The notes: generated from the sequence alone by a model not told the origin. DNA of 64,000 nt from Odiellus spinosus (GCA_963920705.1 CAWUCO010000263.1:62001-126000); one strand, 5' to 3'. Shown: positions 9,411 through 20,868, counted from the first letter of the stretch. A program made the numbers and translations.

Positions 9411-9529
9411 GGCAACGACCAAATCACGTTGAATACACCGGTTCTCGTCTGATCACCGAAGTTAAGCAGCGTCGAGCGCAGATAGTACTTGGGAGGGGGA
9501 CCACCTGGGAACACTGCGTGTTGTTGTCC
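9411..9529 (+). rRNA. 5S rRNA: 5S rRNA, copy 35
   Basis: T12A, T72A; 25-bp duplication. Confidence 0.94.
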
Positions 9530-9678
9530 TTTTGATAGTTTTTAGATATTACATTTAATTTTTATTTGTAAAAAATAGACTATCTCAATTTTCTCGTTAT
9601 ATTTTAAACAATGAATTACATTCTGGTTCTCATATAAATATTTAAATATATTGGCTATGTACAAACACGGCAGTTGTT

Positions 9679-9797
9679 GGTAACGACCATATCACGTTGA
9701 ATACACCGGTTCTCGTCTGATCACCGAAGTTAGGCAGCGTCGAGCGCAGTTAGTACTTGGGAGGGGGACCACCTGGGAACACTGCGTGTTGTTGTCC
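9679..9797 (+). rRNA. 5S rRNA: 5S rRNA, copy 36
   Basis: C3T, A55G; CTCATATAA upstream. Confidence 0.92.
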
Positions 9798-9971
9798 TTT
9801 TGATAGTTTTTAGATATTACATTTAATTTTTATTTGTAAAAAATAGACTATCTCAATTTTCTCGTTATATTTTAAACAAAGAATTACATTCTGGTTCTTA
9901 TATAAATATTTAAATATATTGGCTATATAAATTTTTAAATATATTGGCTATGTACAAACACGGCAGTTGTT

Positions 9972-10090
9972 GGCAACGACCAAATCACGTTGAATACACC
10001 GGTTCGCGTCTGATCACCGAAGTTAAGCAGCGTCGAGCGCAGTTAGTACTTGGGAGGGGGACCACCTGGGAACACTGCGTGTTGTTGTCC
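9972..10090 (+). rRNA. 5S rRNA: 5S rRNA, copy 37
   Basis: T12A, T35G; 25-bp duplication. Confidence 0.93.
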
Positions 10091-10239
10091 TTTTGATAGT
10101 TTTTAGATATTACATTTAATTTTTATTTGTAAAAAATAGACTATCTCAATTTTCTCGTTATATTTTAAACGATGAATTACATTCTGGTTCTTATATAAAT
10201 ATTTAAATATATTGGCTATGTACAAACACGGCAGTTGTT

Positions 10240-10358
10240 GGCAACGACCAAATCACGTTGAATACACCGGTTCTCGTCTGATCACCGAAGTTAAGCAGCG
10301 TCGAGCGCAGATAGTACTTGGGAGGGGGACCACCTGGGAACACTGCGTGTTGTTGACC
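10240..10358 (+). rRNA. 5S rRNA: 5S rRNA, copy 38
   Basis: T12A, T72A, T117A; opens the second 5024-bp copy (twin of copy 20). Confidence 0.92.
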
Positions 10359-10532
10359 TTTTGATAGTTTTTAGATATTACATTTAATTTTTATTTGTAA
10401 AAAATAGACTATCTCAATTTTCTCGTTATATTTTAAACAAAGAATTACATTCTGGTTCTTATATAAATATTTAAATATATTGGCTATATAAATTTTTAAA
10501 TATATTGGCTATGTACAAACACGGCAGTTGTT

Positions 10533-10651
10533 GGCAACGACCAAATCACGTTGAATACACCGGTTCTCGTCTGATCACCGAAGTTAAGCAGCGTCGAGCG
10601 CAGATAGTACTTGGGAGGGGGACCACCTGGGAACACTGCGTGTTGTTGTCC
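10533..10651 (+). rRNA. 5S rRNA: 5S rRNA, copy 39
   Basis: T12A, T72A; 25-bp duplication. Confidence 0.94.
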
Positions 10652-10800
10652 TTTTGATAGTTTTTAGATATTACATTTAATTTTTATTTGTAAAAAATAG
10701 ACTATCTCAATTTTCTCGTTATATTTTAAACAATGAATTACATTCTGGTTCTCATATAAATATTTAAATATATTGGCTATGTACAAACACGGCAGTTGTT

Positions 10801-10919
10801 GGCAACGACCATATCACGTTGAATACACCGGTTCTCGTCTGATCACCGAAGTTAAGCAGCGTCGAGCGCAGTTAGTACTTGGGAGGGGGACCACCTGGGA
10901 ACACTGCGTGTTGTTGTCC
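10801..10919 (+). rRNA. 5S rRNA: 5S rRNA, copy 40
   Basis: Consensus; CTCATATAA upstream. Confidence 0.95.
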
Positions 10920-11093
10920 TTTTGATAGTTTTTAGATATTACATTTAATTTTTATTTGTAAAAAATAGACTATCTCAATTTTCTCGTTATATTTTAAACA
11001 AAGAATTACATTCTGGTTCTTATATAAATATTTAAATATATTGGCTATATAAATTTTTAAATATATTGGCTATGTACAAACACGGCAGTTGTT

Positions 11094-11212
11094 GGCAACG
11101 ACCAAATCACGTTGAATACACCGGTTCGCGTCTGATCACCGAAGTTAAGCAGCGTCGAGCGCAGTTAGTACATGGGAGGGGGACCACCTGGGAACACTGC
11201 GTGTTGTTGTCC
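11094..11212 (+). rRNA. 5S rRNA: 5S rRNA, copy 41
   Basis: T12A, T35G, T79A; 25-bp duplication. Confidence 0.92.
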
Positions 11213-11361
11213 TTTTGATAGTTTTTAGATATTACATTTAATTTTTATTTGTAAAAAATAGACTATCTCAATTTTCTCGTTATATTTTAAACGATGAATT
11301 ACATTCTGGTTCTTATATAAATATTTAAATATATTGGCTATGTACAAACACGGCAGTTGTT

Positions 11362-11480
11362 GGCAACGACCATATCACGTTGAATACACCGGTTCTCGTC
11401 TGATCACCGAAGTTAAGCAGCGTCGAGCGCAGTTAGTACTTGGGAGGGGGACCACCTGGGAACACTGCGTGTTGTTGTCT
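11362..11480 (+). rRNA. 5S rRNA: 5S rRNA, copy 42
   Basis: C119T, T5 terminator. Confidence 0.94.
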
Positions 11481-11629
11481 TTTTGATAGTTTTTAGATAT
11501 TACATTTAATTTTTATTTGTAAAAAATAGACTATCTCAATTTTCTCGTTATATTTTAAACGATGAATTACATTCTGGTTCTTATATAAATATTTAAATAT
11601 ATTGGCTATGTACAAACACGGCAGTTGTT

Positions 11630-11748
11630 GGCAACGACCAAATCACGTTGAATACACCGGTTCTCGTCTGATCACCGAAGTTAAGCAGCGTCGAGCGCAG
11701 ATAGTACTTGGGAGGGGGACCACCTGGGAACACTGCGTGTTGTTGACC
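11630..11748 (+). rRNA. 5S rRNA: 5S rRNA, copy 43
   Basis: T12A, T72A, T117A. Confidence 0.92.
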
Positions 11749-11922
11749 TTTTGATAGTTTTTAGATATTACATTTAATTTTTATTTGTAAAAAATAGACT
11801 ATCTCAATTTTCTCGTTATATTTTAAACAAAGAATTACATTCTGGTTCTTATATAAATATTTAAATATATTGGCTATATAAATTTTTAAATATATTGGCT
11901 ATGTACAAACACGGCAGTTGTT

Positions 11923-12041
11923 GGCAACGACCAAATCACGTTGAATACACCGGTTCTCGTCTGATCACCGAAGTTAAGCAGCGTCGAGCGCAGATAGTAC
12001 TTGGGAGGGGGACCACCTGGGAACACTGCGTGTTGTTGTCC
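11923..12041 (+). rRNA. 5S rRNA: 5S rRNA, copy 44
   Basis: T12A, T72A; 25-bp duplication. Twin of copy 26 but with an intact T4. Confidence 0.94.
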
Positions 12042-12190
12042 TTTTGATAGTTTTTAGATATTACATTTAATTTTTATTTGTAAAAAATAGACTATCTCAA
12101 TTTTCTCGTTATATTTTAAACAATGAATTACATTCTGGTTCTCATATAAATATTTAAATATATTGGCTATGTACAAACACGGCAGTTGTT

Positions 12191-12309
12191 GGCAACGACC
12201 ATATCACGTTGAATACACCGGTTCTCGTCTGATCACCGAAGTTAAGCAGCGTCGAGCGCAGTTAGTACTTGGGAGGGGGACCACCTGGGAACACTGCGTG
12301 TTGTTGTCC
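12191..12309 (+). rRNA. 5S rRNA: 5S rRNA, copy 45
   Basis: Consensus; CTCATATAA upstream. Confidence 0.95.
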
Positions 12310-12483
12310 TTTTGATAGTTTTTAGATATTACATTTAATTTTTATTTGTAAAAAATAGACTATCTCAATTTTCTCGTTATATTTTAAACAAAGAATTACA
12401 TTCTGGTTCTTATATAAATATTTAAATATATTGGCTATATAAATTTTTAAATATATTGGCTATGTACAAACACGGCAGTTGTT

Positions 12484-12602
12484 GGCAACGACCAAATCAC
12501 GTTGAATACACCGGTTCGCGTCTGATCACCGAAGTTAAGCAGCGTCGAGCGCAGTTAGTACATGGGAGGGGGACCACCTGGGAACACTGCGTGTTGTTGT
12601 CC
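12484..12602 (+). rRNA. 5S rRNA: 5S rRNA, copy 46
   Basis: T12A, T35G, T79A; 25-bp duplication. Confidence 0.92.
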
Positions 12603-12751
12603 TTTTGATAGTTTTTAGATATTACATTTAATTTTTATTTGTAAAAAATAGACTATCTCAATTTTCTCGTTATATTTTAAACGATGAATTACATTCTGGT
12701 TCTTATATAAATATTTAAATATATTGGCTATGTACAAACACGGCAGTTGTT

Positions 12752-12870
12752 GGCAACGACCATATCACGTTGAATACACCGGTTCTCGTCTGATCACCGA
12801 AGTTAAGCAGCGTCGAGCGCAGTTAGTACTTGGGAGGGGGACCACCTGGGAACACTGCGTGTTGTTGTCT
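12752..12870 (+). rRNA. 5S rRNA: 5S rRNA, copy 47
   Basis: C119T, T5 terminator. Confidence 0.94.
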
Positions 12871-13019
12871 TTTTGATAGTTTTTAGATATTACATTTAAT
12901 TTTTATTTGTAAAAAATAGACTATCTCAATTTTCTCGTTATATTTTAAACGATGAATTACATTCTGGTTCTTATATAAATATTTAAATATATTGGCTATG
13001 TACAAACACGGCAGTTGTT

Positions 13020-13138
13020 GGCAACGACCATATCACGTTGAATACACCGGTTCTCGTCTGATCACCGAAGTTAAGCAGCGTCGAGCGCAGTTAGTACTTG
13101 GGAGGGGGACCACCTGGGAACACTGCATGTTGTTGTCC
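13020..13138 (+). rRNA. 5S rRNA: 5S rRNA, copy 48
   Basis: G108A; TATAAAAT spacer downstream. Confidence 0.93.
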
Positions 13139-13287
13139 TTTTGATAGTTTTTAGATATTACATTTAATTTTTATTTGTAAAAAATATAAAATCTCAATTT
13201 TCTCGTTATATTTTAAACAATGAATTACATTCTGGTTCTTATATAAATATTTAAATATATTGGCTATGTAAAAACACGGCAGTTGTT

Positions 13288-13406
13288 GGCAACGACCAAA
13301 TCACGTTGAATACACCGGTTCTCGTCTGATCACCGAAGTTAAGCAGCGTCGAGCGCAGATAGTACTTGGGAGGGGGACCACCTGGGAACACTGCGTGTTG
13401 TTGACC
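13288..13406 (+). rRNA. 5S rRNA: 5S rRNA, copy 49
   Basis: T12A, T72A, T117A; upstream TGTAAAAAC. Confidence 0.92.
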
Positions 13407-13580
13407 TTTTGATAGTTTTTAGATATTACATTTAATTTTTATTTGTAAAAAATAGACTATCTCAATTTTCTCGTTATATTTTAAACAAAGAATTACATTC
13501 TGGTTCTTATATAAATATTTAAATATATTGGCTATATAAATTTTTAAATATATTGGCTATGTACAAACACGGCAGTTGTT

Positions 13581-13699
13581 GGCAACGACCAAATCACGTT
13601 GAATACACCGGTTCTCGTCTGATCACCGAAGTTAAGCAGCGTCGAGCGCAGATAGTACTTGGGAGGGGGACCACCTGGGAACACTGCGTGTTGTTGTCC
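13581..13699 (+). rRNA. 5S rRNA: 5S rRNA, copy 50
   Basis: T12A, T72A; 25-bp duplication. Confidence 0.94.
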
Positions 13700-13848
13700 T
13701 TTTGATAGTTTTTAGATATTACATTTAATTTTTATTTGTAAAAAATAGACTATCTCAATTTTCTCGTTATATTTTAAACAATGAATTACATTCTGGTTCT
13801 CATATAAATATTTAAATATATTGGCTATGTACAAACACGGCAGTTGTT

Positions 13849-13967
13849 GGTAACGACCATATCACGTTGAATACACCGGTTCTCGTCTGATCACCGAAGT
13901 TAGGCAGCGTCGAACGCAGTTAGTACTTGGGAGGGGGACCACCTGGGAACACTGCGTGTTGTTGTCC
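13849..13967 (+). rRNA. 5S rRNA: 5S rRNA, copy 51
   Basis: C3T, A55G and a private G66A absent from its twin, copy 33. Confidence 0.92.
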
Positions 13968-14141
13968 TTTTGATAGTTTTTAGATATTACATTTAATTTT
14001 TATTTGTAAAAAATAGACTATCTCAATTTTCTCGTTATATTTTAAACAAAGAATTACATTCTGGTTCTTATATAAATATTTAAATATATTGGCTATATAA
14101 ATTTTTAAATATATTGGCTATGTACAAACACGGCAGTTGTT

Positions 14142-14260
14142 GGCAACGACCAAATCACGTTGAATACACCGGTTCGCGTCTGATCACCGAAGTTAAGCAG
14201 CGTCGAGCGCAGTTAGTACTTGGGAGGGGGACCACCTGGGAACACTGCGTGTTGTTGTCC
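14142..14260 (+). rRNA. 5S rRNA: 5S rRNA, copy 52
   Basis: T12A, T35G; 25-bp duplication. Confidence 0.93.
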
Positions 14261-14434
14261 TTTTGATAGTTTTTAGATATTACATTTAATTTTTATTTGT
14301 AAAAAATAGACTATCTCAATTTTCTCGTTATATTTTAAACAAAGAATTACATTCTGGTTCTTATATAAATATTTAAATATATTGGCTATATAAATTTTTA
14401 AATATATTGGCTATGTACAAACACGGCAGTTGTT

Positions 14435-14553
14435 GGCAACGACCAAATCACGTTGAATACACCGGTTCTCGTCTGATCACCGAAGTTAAGCAGCGTCGAG
14501 CGCAGATAGTACTTGGGAGGGGGACCACCTGGGAACACTGCGTGTTGTTGTCC
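14435..14553 (+). rRNA. 5S rRNA: 5S rRNA, copy 53
   Basis: T12A, T72A; 25-bp duplication. Confidence 0.94.
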
Positions 14554-14702
14554 TTTTGATAGTTTTTAGATATTACATTTAATTTTTATTTGTAAAAAAT
14601 AGACTATCTCAATTTTCTCGTTATATTTTAAACAATGAATTACATTCTGGTTCTCATATAAATATTTAAATATATTGGCTATGTACAAACACGGCAGTTG
14701 TT

Positions 14703-14821
14703 GGTAACGACCATATCACGTTGAATACACCGGTTCTCGTCTGATCACCGAAGTTAGGCAGCGTCGAGCGCAGTTAGTACTTGGGAGGGGGACCACCTGG
14801 GAACACTGCGTGTTGTTGTCC
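14703..14821 (+). rRNA. 5S rRNA: 5S rRNA, copy 54
   Basis: C3T, A55G; CTCATATAA upstream. Confidence 0.92.
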
Positions 14822-14995
14822 TTTTGATAGTTTTTAGATATTACATTTAATTTTTATTTGTAAAAAATAGACTATCTCAATTTTCTCGTTATATTTTAAA
14901 CAAAGAATTACATTCTGGTTCTTATATAAATATTTAAATATATTGGCTATATAAATTTTTAAATATATTGGCTATGTACAAACACGGCAGTTGTT

Positions 14996-15114
14996 GGCAA
15001 CGACCAAATCACGTTGAATACACCGGTTCGCGTCTGATCACCGAAGTTAAGCAGCGTCGAGCGCAGTTAGTACTTGGGAGGGGGACCACCTGGGAACACT
15101 GCGTGTTGTTGTCC
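14996..15114 (+). rRNA. 5S rRNA: 5S rRNA, copy 55
   Basis: T12A, T35G; 25-bp duplication. Last gene of the 5024-bp duplication. Confidence 0.93.
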
Positions 15115-15263
15115 TTTTGATAGTTTTTAGATATTACATTTAATTTTTATTTGTAAAAAATAGACTATCTCAATTTTCTCGTTATATTTTAAACGATGAA
15201 TTACATTCTGGTTCTTATATAAATATTTAAATATATTGGCTATGTACAAACACGGCAGTTGTT

Positions 15264-15382
15264 GGCAACGACCATATCACGTTGAATACACCGGTTCTCG
15301 TCTGATCACCGAAGTTAAGCAGCGTCGAGCGCAGTTAGTACTTGGGAGGGGGACCACCTGGGAACACTGCGTGTTGTTGTCC
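15264..15382 (+). rRNA. 5S rRNA: 5S rRNA, copy 56
   Basis: Consensus; CGATG spacer head. Confidence 0.96.
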
Positions 15383-15531
15383 TTTTGATAGTTTTTAGAT
15401 ATTACATTTAATTTTTATTTGTAAAAAATAGACTATCTCAATTTTCTCGTTATATTTTAAACGATGAATTACATTCTGGTTCTTATATAAATATTTAAAT
15501 ATATTGGCTATGTACAAACACGGCAGTTGTT

Positions 15532-15650
15532 GGCAACGACCATATCACGTTGAATACACCGGTTCTCGTCTGATCACCGAAGTAAAGCAGCGTCGAGCGC
15601 AGTTAGTACTTGGGAGGGGGACCACCTGGGAACACTGCGTGTTGTTGTCC
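15532..15650 (+). rRNA. 5S rRNA: 5S rRNA, copy 57
   Basis: T53A, inside box A (GTAAAGC for GTTAAGC). Confidence 0.94.
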
Positions 15651-15824
15651 TTTTGATAGTTTTTAGATATTACATTTAATTTTTATTTGTAAAAAATAGA
15701 CTATCTCAATTTTCTCGTTATATTTTAAACAAAGAATTACATTCTGGTTCTTATATAAATATTTAAATATATTGGCTATATAAATTTTTAAATATATTGG
15801 CTATGTACAAACACGGCAGTTGTT

Positions 15825-15943
15825 GGCAACGACCAAATCACGTTGAATACACCGGTTCGCGTCTGATCACCGAAGTTAAGCAGCGTCGAGCGCAGTTAGT
15901 ACTTGGGAGGGGGACCACCTGGGAACACTGCGTGTTGTTGTCC
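15825..15943 (+). rRNA. 5S rRNA: 5S rRNA, copy 58
   Basis: T12A, T35G; 25-bp duplication. Confidence 0.93.
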
Positions 15944-16117
15944 TTTTGATAGTTTTTAGATATTACATTTAATTTTTATTTGTAAAAAATAGACTATCTC
16001 AATTTTCTCGTTATATTTTAAACAAAGAATTACATTCTGGTTCTTATATAAATATTTAAATATATTGGCTATATAAATTTTTAAATATATTGGCTATGTA
16101 CAAACACGGCAGTTGTT

Positions 16118-16236
16118 GGCAACGACCAAATCACGTTGAATACACCGGTTCGCGTCTGATCACCGAAGTTAAGCAGCGTCGAGCGCAGTTAGTACTTGGG
16201 AGGGGGACCACCTGGGAACACTGCGTGTTGTTGTCC
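16118..16236 (+). rRNA. 5S rRNA: 5S rRNA, copy 59
   Basis: T12A, T35G; 25-bp duplication. Confidence 0.93.
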
Positions 16237-16385
16237 TTTTGATAGTTTTTAGATATTACATTTAATTTTTATTTGTAAAAAATAGACTATCTCAATTTTC
16301 TCGTTATATTTTAAACGATGAATTACATTCTGGTTCTTATATAAATATTTAAATATATTGGCTATGTACAAACACGGCAGTTGTT

Positions 16386-16504
16386 GGCAACGACCATATC
16401 ACGTTGAATACACCGGTTCTCGTCTGATCACCGAAGTTAAGCAGCGTCGAGCGCAGTTAGTACTTGGGAGGGGGACCACCTGGGAACACTGCGTGTTGTT
16501 GTCC
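16386..16504 (+). rRNA. 5S rRNA: 5S rRNA, copy 60
   Basis: Consensus; CGATG head. Confidence 0.96.
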
Positions 16505-16653
16505 TTTTGATAGTTTTTAGATATTACATTTAATTTTTATTTGTAAAAAATAGACTATCTCAATTTTCTCGTTATATTTTAAACGATGAATTACATTCTG
16601 GTTCTTATATAAATATTTAAATATATTGGCTATGTACAAACACGGCAGTTGTT

Positions 16654-16772
16654 GGCAACGACCAAATCACGTTGAATACACCGGTTCGCGTCTGATCACC
16701 GAAGTTAAGCAGCGTCGAGCGCAGTTAGTACTTGGGAGGGGGACCACCTGGGAACACTGCGTGTTGTTGTCC
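16654..16772 (+). rRNA. 5S rRNA: 5S rRNA, copy 61
   Basis: T12A, T35G but with a CGATG head and no 25-bp duplication: a mixed unit. Confidence 0.93.
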
Positions 16773-16921
16773 TTTTGATAGTTTTTAGATATTACATTTA
16801 ATTTTTATTTGTAAAAAATAGACTATCTCAATTTTCTCGTTATATTTTAAACGATGAATTACATTCTGGTTCTTATATAAATATTTAAATATATTGGCTA
16901 TGTACAAACACGGCAGTTGTT

Positions 16922-17040
16922 GGCAACGACCATATCACGTTGAATACACCGGTTCTCGTCTGATCACCGAAGTTAAGCAGCGTCGAGCGCAGTTAGTACT
17001 TGGGAGGGGGACCACCTGGGAACACTGCGTGTTGTTGTCC
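16922..17040 (+). rRNA. 5S rRNA: 5S rRNA, copy 62
   Basis: Consensus; the downstream spacer has one extra A (269-bp unit). Confidence 0.96.
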
Positions 17041-17190
17041 TTTTGATAGTTTTTAGATATTACATTTAATTTTTATTTGTAAAAAAATAGACTATCTCAA
17101 TTTTCTCGTTATATTTTAAACGATGAATTACATTCTGGTTCTTATATAAATATTTAAATATATTGGCTATGTACAAACACGGCAGTTGTT

Positions 17191-17309
17191 GGCAACGACC
17201 ATATCACGTTGAATACACCGGTTCTCGTCTGATCACCGAAGTTAAGCAGCGTCGAGCGCAGTTAGTACTTGGGAGGGGGACCACCTGGGAACACTGCGTG
17301 TTGTTGTCC
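17191..17309 (+). rRNA. 5S rRNA: 5S rRNA, copy 63
   Basis: Consensus. Confidence 0.96.
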
Positions 17310-17458
17310 TTTTGATAGTTTTTAGATATTACATTTAATTTTTATTTGTAAAAAATAGACTATCTCAATTTTCTCGTTATATTTTAAACGATGAATTACA
17401 TTCTGGTTCTTATATAAATATTTAAATATATTGGCTATGTACAAACACGGCAGTTGTT

Positions 17459-17577
17459 GGCAACGACCATATCACGTTGAATACACCGGTTCTCGTCTGA
17501 TCACCGAAGTTAAGCAGCGTCGAGCGCAGTTAGTACTTGGGAGGGGGACCACCTGGGAACACTGCGTGTTGTTGTCC
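17459..17577 (+). rRNA. 5S rRNA: 5S rRNA, copy 64
   Basis: Consensus. Confidence 0.96.
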
Positions 17578-17751
17578 TTTTGATAGTTTTTAGATATTAC
17601 ATTTAATTTTTATTTGTAAAAAATAGACTATCTCAATTTTCTCGTTATATTTTAAACGATGAATTACATTCTGGTTCTTATATAAATATTTAAATATATT
17701 GGCTATATAAATTTTTAAATATATTGGCTATGTACAAACACGGCAGTTGTT

Positions 17752-17870
17752 GGCAACGACCAAATCACGTTGAATACACCGGTTCGCGTCTGATCACCGA
17801 AGTTAAGCAGCGTCGAGCGCAGTTAGTACTTGGGAGGGGGACCACCTGGGAACACTGCGTGTTGTTGTCC
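17752..17870 (+). rRNA. 5S rRNA: 5S rRNA, copy 65
   Basis: T12A, T35G; 25-bp duplication behind a CGATG head, a mixed spacer. Confidence 0.93.
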
Positions 17871-18019
17871 TTTTGATAGTTTTTAGATATTACATTTAAT
17901 TTTTATTTGTAAAAAATAGACTATCTCAATTTTCTCGTTATATTTTAAACGATGAATTACATTCTGGTTCTTATATAAATATTTAAATATATTGGCTATG
18001 TACAAACACGGCAGTTGTT

Positions 18020-18138
18020 GGCAACGACCATATCACGTTGAATACACCGGTTCTCGTCTGATCACCGAAGTTAAGCAGCGTCGAGCGCAGTTAGTACTTG
18101 GGAGGGGGACCACCTGGGAACACTGCGTGTTGTTGTCC
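18020..18138 (+). rRNA. 5S rRNA: 5S rRNA, copy 66
   Basis: Consensus. Confidence 0.96.
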
Positions 18139-18287
18139 TTTTGATAGTTTTTAGATATTACATTTAATTTTTATTTGTAAAAAATAGACTATCTCAATTT
18201 TCTCGTTATATTTTAAACGATGAATTACATTCTGGTTCTTATATAAATATTTAAATATATTGGCTATGTACAAACACGGCAGTTGTT

Positions 18288-18406
18288 GGCAACGACCATA
18301 TCACGTTGAATACACCGGTTCTCGTCTGATCACCGAAGTTAAGCAGCGTCGAGCGCAGTTAGTACTTGGGAGGGGGACCACCTGGGAACACTGCGTGTTG
18401 TTGTCC
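18288..18406 (+). rRNA. 5S rRNA: 5S rRNA, copy 67
   Basis: Consensus. Confidence 0.96.
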
Positions 18407-18555
18407 TTTTGATAGTTTTTAGATATTACATTTAATTTTTATTTGTAAAAAATAGACTATCTCAATTTTCTCGTTATATTTTAAACGATGAATTACATTC
18501 TGGTTCTTATATAAATATTTAAATATATTGGCTATGTACAAACACGGCAGTTGTT

Positions 18556-18674
18556 GGCAACGACCATATCACGTTGAATACACCGGTTCTCGTCTGATCA
18601 CCGAAGTAAAACAGCGTCGAGCGCAGTTAGTACTTGGGAGGGGGACCACCTGGGAACACTGCGTGTTGTTGTCC
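18556..18674 (+). rRNA. 5S rRNA: 5S rRNA, copy 68
   Basis: T53A and G56A, two changes in box A. Confidence 0.92.
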
Positions 18675-18848
18675 TTTTGATAGTTTTTAGATATTACATT
18701 TAATTTTTATTTGTAAAAAATAGACTATCTCAATTTTCTCGTTATATTTTAAACAAAGAATTACATTCTGGTTCTTATATAAATATTTAAATATATTGGC
18801 TATATAAATTTTTAAATATATTGGCTATGTACAAACACGGCAGTTGTT

Positions 18849-18967
18849 GGCAACGACCAAATCACGTTGAATACACCGGTTCGCGTCTGATCACCGAAGT
18901 TAAGCAGCGTCGAGCGCAGTTAGTACTTGGGAGGGGGACCACCTGGGAACACTGCGTGTTGTTGTCC
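18849..18967 (+). rRNA. 5S rRNA: 5S rRNA, copy 69
   Basis: T12A, T35G; 25-bp duplication. Confidence 0.93.
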
Positions 18968-19116
18968 TTTTGATAGTTTTTAGATATTACATTTAATTTT
19001 TATTTGTAAAAAATAGACTATCTCAATTTTCTCGTTATATTTTAAACGATGAATTACATTCTGGTTCTTATATAAATATTTAAATATATTGGCTATGTAC
19101 AAACACGGCAGTTGTT

Positions 19117-19235
19117 GGCAACGACCATATCACGTTGAATACACCGGTTCTCGTCTGATCACCGAAGTTAAGCAGCGTCGAGCGCAGTTAGTACTTGGGA
19201 GGGGGACCACCTGGGAACACTGCGTGTTGTTGTCC
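19117..19235 (+). rRNA. 5S rRNA: 5S rRNA, copy 70
   Basis: Consensus. Confidence 0.96.
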
Positions 19236-19384
19236 TTTTGATAGTTTTTAGATATTACATTTAATTTTTATTTGTAAAAAATAGACTATCTCAATTTTCT
19301 CGTTATATTTTAAACGATGAATTACATTCTGGTTCTTATATAAATATTTAAATATATTGGCTATGTACAAACACGGCAGTTGTT

Positions 19385-19503
19385 GGCAACGACCATATCA
19401 CGTTGAATACACCGGTTCTCGTCTGATCACCGAAGTTAAGCAGCGTCGAGCGCAGTTAGTACTTGGGAGGGGGACCACCTGGGAACACTGCGTGTTGTTG
19501 TCC
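19385..19503 (+). rRNA. 5S rRNA: 5S rRNA, copy 71
   Basis: Consensus. Confidence 0.96.
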
Positions 19504-19652
19504 TTTTGATAGTTTTTAGATATTACATTTAATTTTTATTTGTAAAAAATAGACTATCTCAATTTTCTCGTTATATTTTAAACGATGAATTACATTCTGG
19601 TTCTTATATAAATATTTAAATATATTGGCTATGTACAAACACGGCAGTTGTT

Positions 19653-19771
19653 GGCAACGACCATATCACGTTGAATACACCGGTTCTCGTCTGATCACCG
19701 AAGTAAAACAGCGTCGAGCGCAGTTAGTACTTGGGAGGGGGACCACCTGGGAACACTGCGTGTTGTTGTCC
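19653..19771 (+). rRNA. 5S rRNA: 5S rRNA, copy 72
   Basis: T53A, G56A; twin of copy 68. Confidence 0.92.
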
Positions 19772-19945
19772 TTTTGATAGTTTTTAGATATTACATTTAA
19801 TTTTTATTTGTAAAAAATAGACTATCTCAATTTTCTCGTTATATTTTAAACAAAGAATTACATTCTGGTTCTTATATAAATATTTAAATATATTGGCTAT
19901 ATAAATTTTTAAATATATTGGCTATGTACAAACACGGCAGTTGTT

Positions 19946-20064
19946 GGCAACGACCAAATCACGTTGAATACACCGGTTCGCGTCTGATCACCGAAGTTAA
20001 GCAGCGTCGAGCGCAGTTAGTACTTGGGAGGGGGACCACCTGGGAACACTGCGTGTTGTTGTCC
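19946..20064 (+). rRNA. 5S rRNA: 5S rRNA, copy 73
   Basis: T12A, T35G; 25-bp duplication. Confidence 0.93.
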
Positions 20065-20213
20065 TTTTGATAGTTTTTAGATATTACATTTAATTTTTAT
20101 TTGTAAAAAATAGACTATCTCAATTTTCTCGTTATATTTTAAACGATGAATTACATTCTGGTTCTTATATAAATATTTAAATATATTGGCTATGTACAAA
20201 CACGGCAGTTGTT

Positions 20214-20332
20214 GGCAACGACCATATCACGTTGAATACACCGGTTCTCGTCTGATCACCGAAGTTAAGCAGCGTCGAGCGCAGTTAGTACTTGGGAGGG
20301 GGACCACCTGGGAACACTGCGTGTTGTTGTCC
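20214..20332 (+). rRNA. 5S rRNA: 5S rRNA, copy 74
   Basis: Consensus. Confidence 0.96.
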
Positions 20333-20481
20333 TTTTGATAGTTTTTAGATATTACATTTAATTTTTATTTGTAAAAAATAGACTATCTCAATTTTCTCGT
20401 TATATTTTAAACGATGAATTACATTCTGGTTCTTATATAAATATTTAAATATATTGGCTATGTACAAACACGGCAGTTGTT

Positions 20482-20600
20482 GGCAACGACCATATCACGT
20501 TGAATACACCGGTTCTCGTCTGATCACCGAAGTTAAGCAGCGTCGAGCGCAGTTAGTACTTGGGAGGGGGACCACCTGGGAACACTGCGTGTTGTTGTCC
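20482..20600 (+). rRNA. 5S rRNA: 5S rRNA, copy 75
   Basis: Consensus. Confidence 0.96.
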
Positions 20601-20749
20601 TTTTGATAGTTTTTAGATATTACATTTAATTTTTATTTGTAAAAAATAGACTATCTCAATTTTCTCGTTATATTTTAAACGATGAATTACATTCTGGTTC
20701 TTATATAAATATTTAAATATATTGGCTATGTACAAACACGGCAGTTGTT

Positions 20750-20868
20750 GGCAACGACCATATCACGTTGAATACACCGGTTCTCGTCTGATCACCGAAG
20801 TTAAGCAGCGTCGAGCGCAGTTAGTACTTGGGAGGGGGACCACCTGGGAACACTGCGTGTTGTTGTCC
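20750..20868 (+). rRNA. 5S rRNA: 5S rRNA, copy 76
   Basis: Consensus; first gene of the 4120-bp duplication. Confidence 0.96.

Larger units (their letters stand above)
8387..10094 (+). repeat. 854-bp three-unit higher-order repeat, two copies
   Basis: 8387-9240 and 9241-10094. Order: T12A/T72A with duplication; C3T/A55G; T12A/T35G with duplication. Repeated again at 13411-15118 within the 5024-bp duplication. Confidence 0.92.
5071..15118 (+). repeat. 5024-bp 18-unit tandem duplication
   Basis: 5071-10094 is followed directly by 10095-15118. All 18 genes have the same markers in the same order at an offset of exactly 5024 bp. At least two differences show they are not one stretch read twice: TTAT at 7018-7021 against TTTT in the partner, and G66A at 13914 only. 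The flanking genes (copies 19 and 56) differ, which fixes the limits to about one unit. Confidence 0.92.
17582..19775 (+). repeat. 1097-bp four-unit higher-order repeat, two copies
   Basis: 17582-18678 and 18679-19775. Order: T12A/T35G with duplication, consensus, consensus, T53A/G56A. The first unit of the first copy has a CGATG head in place of CAAAG. Confidence 0.9.
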
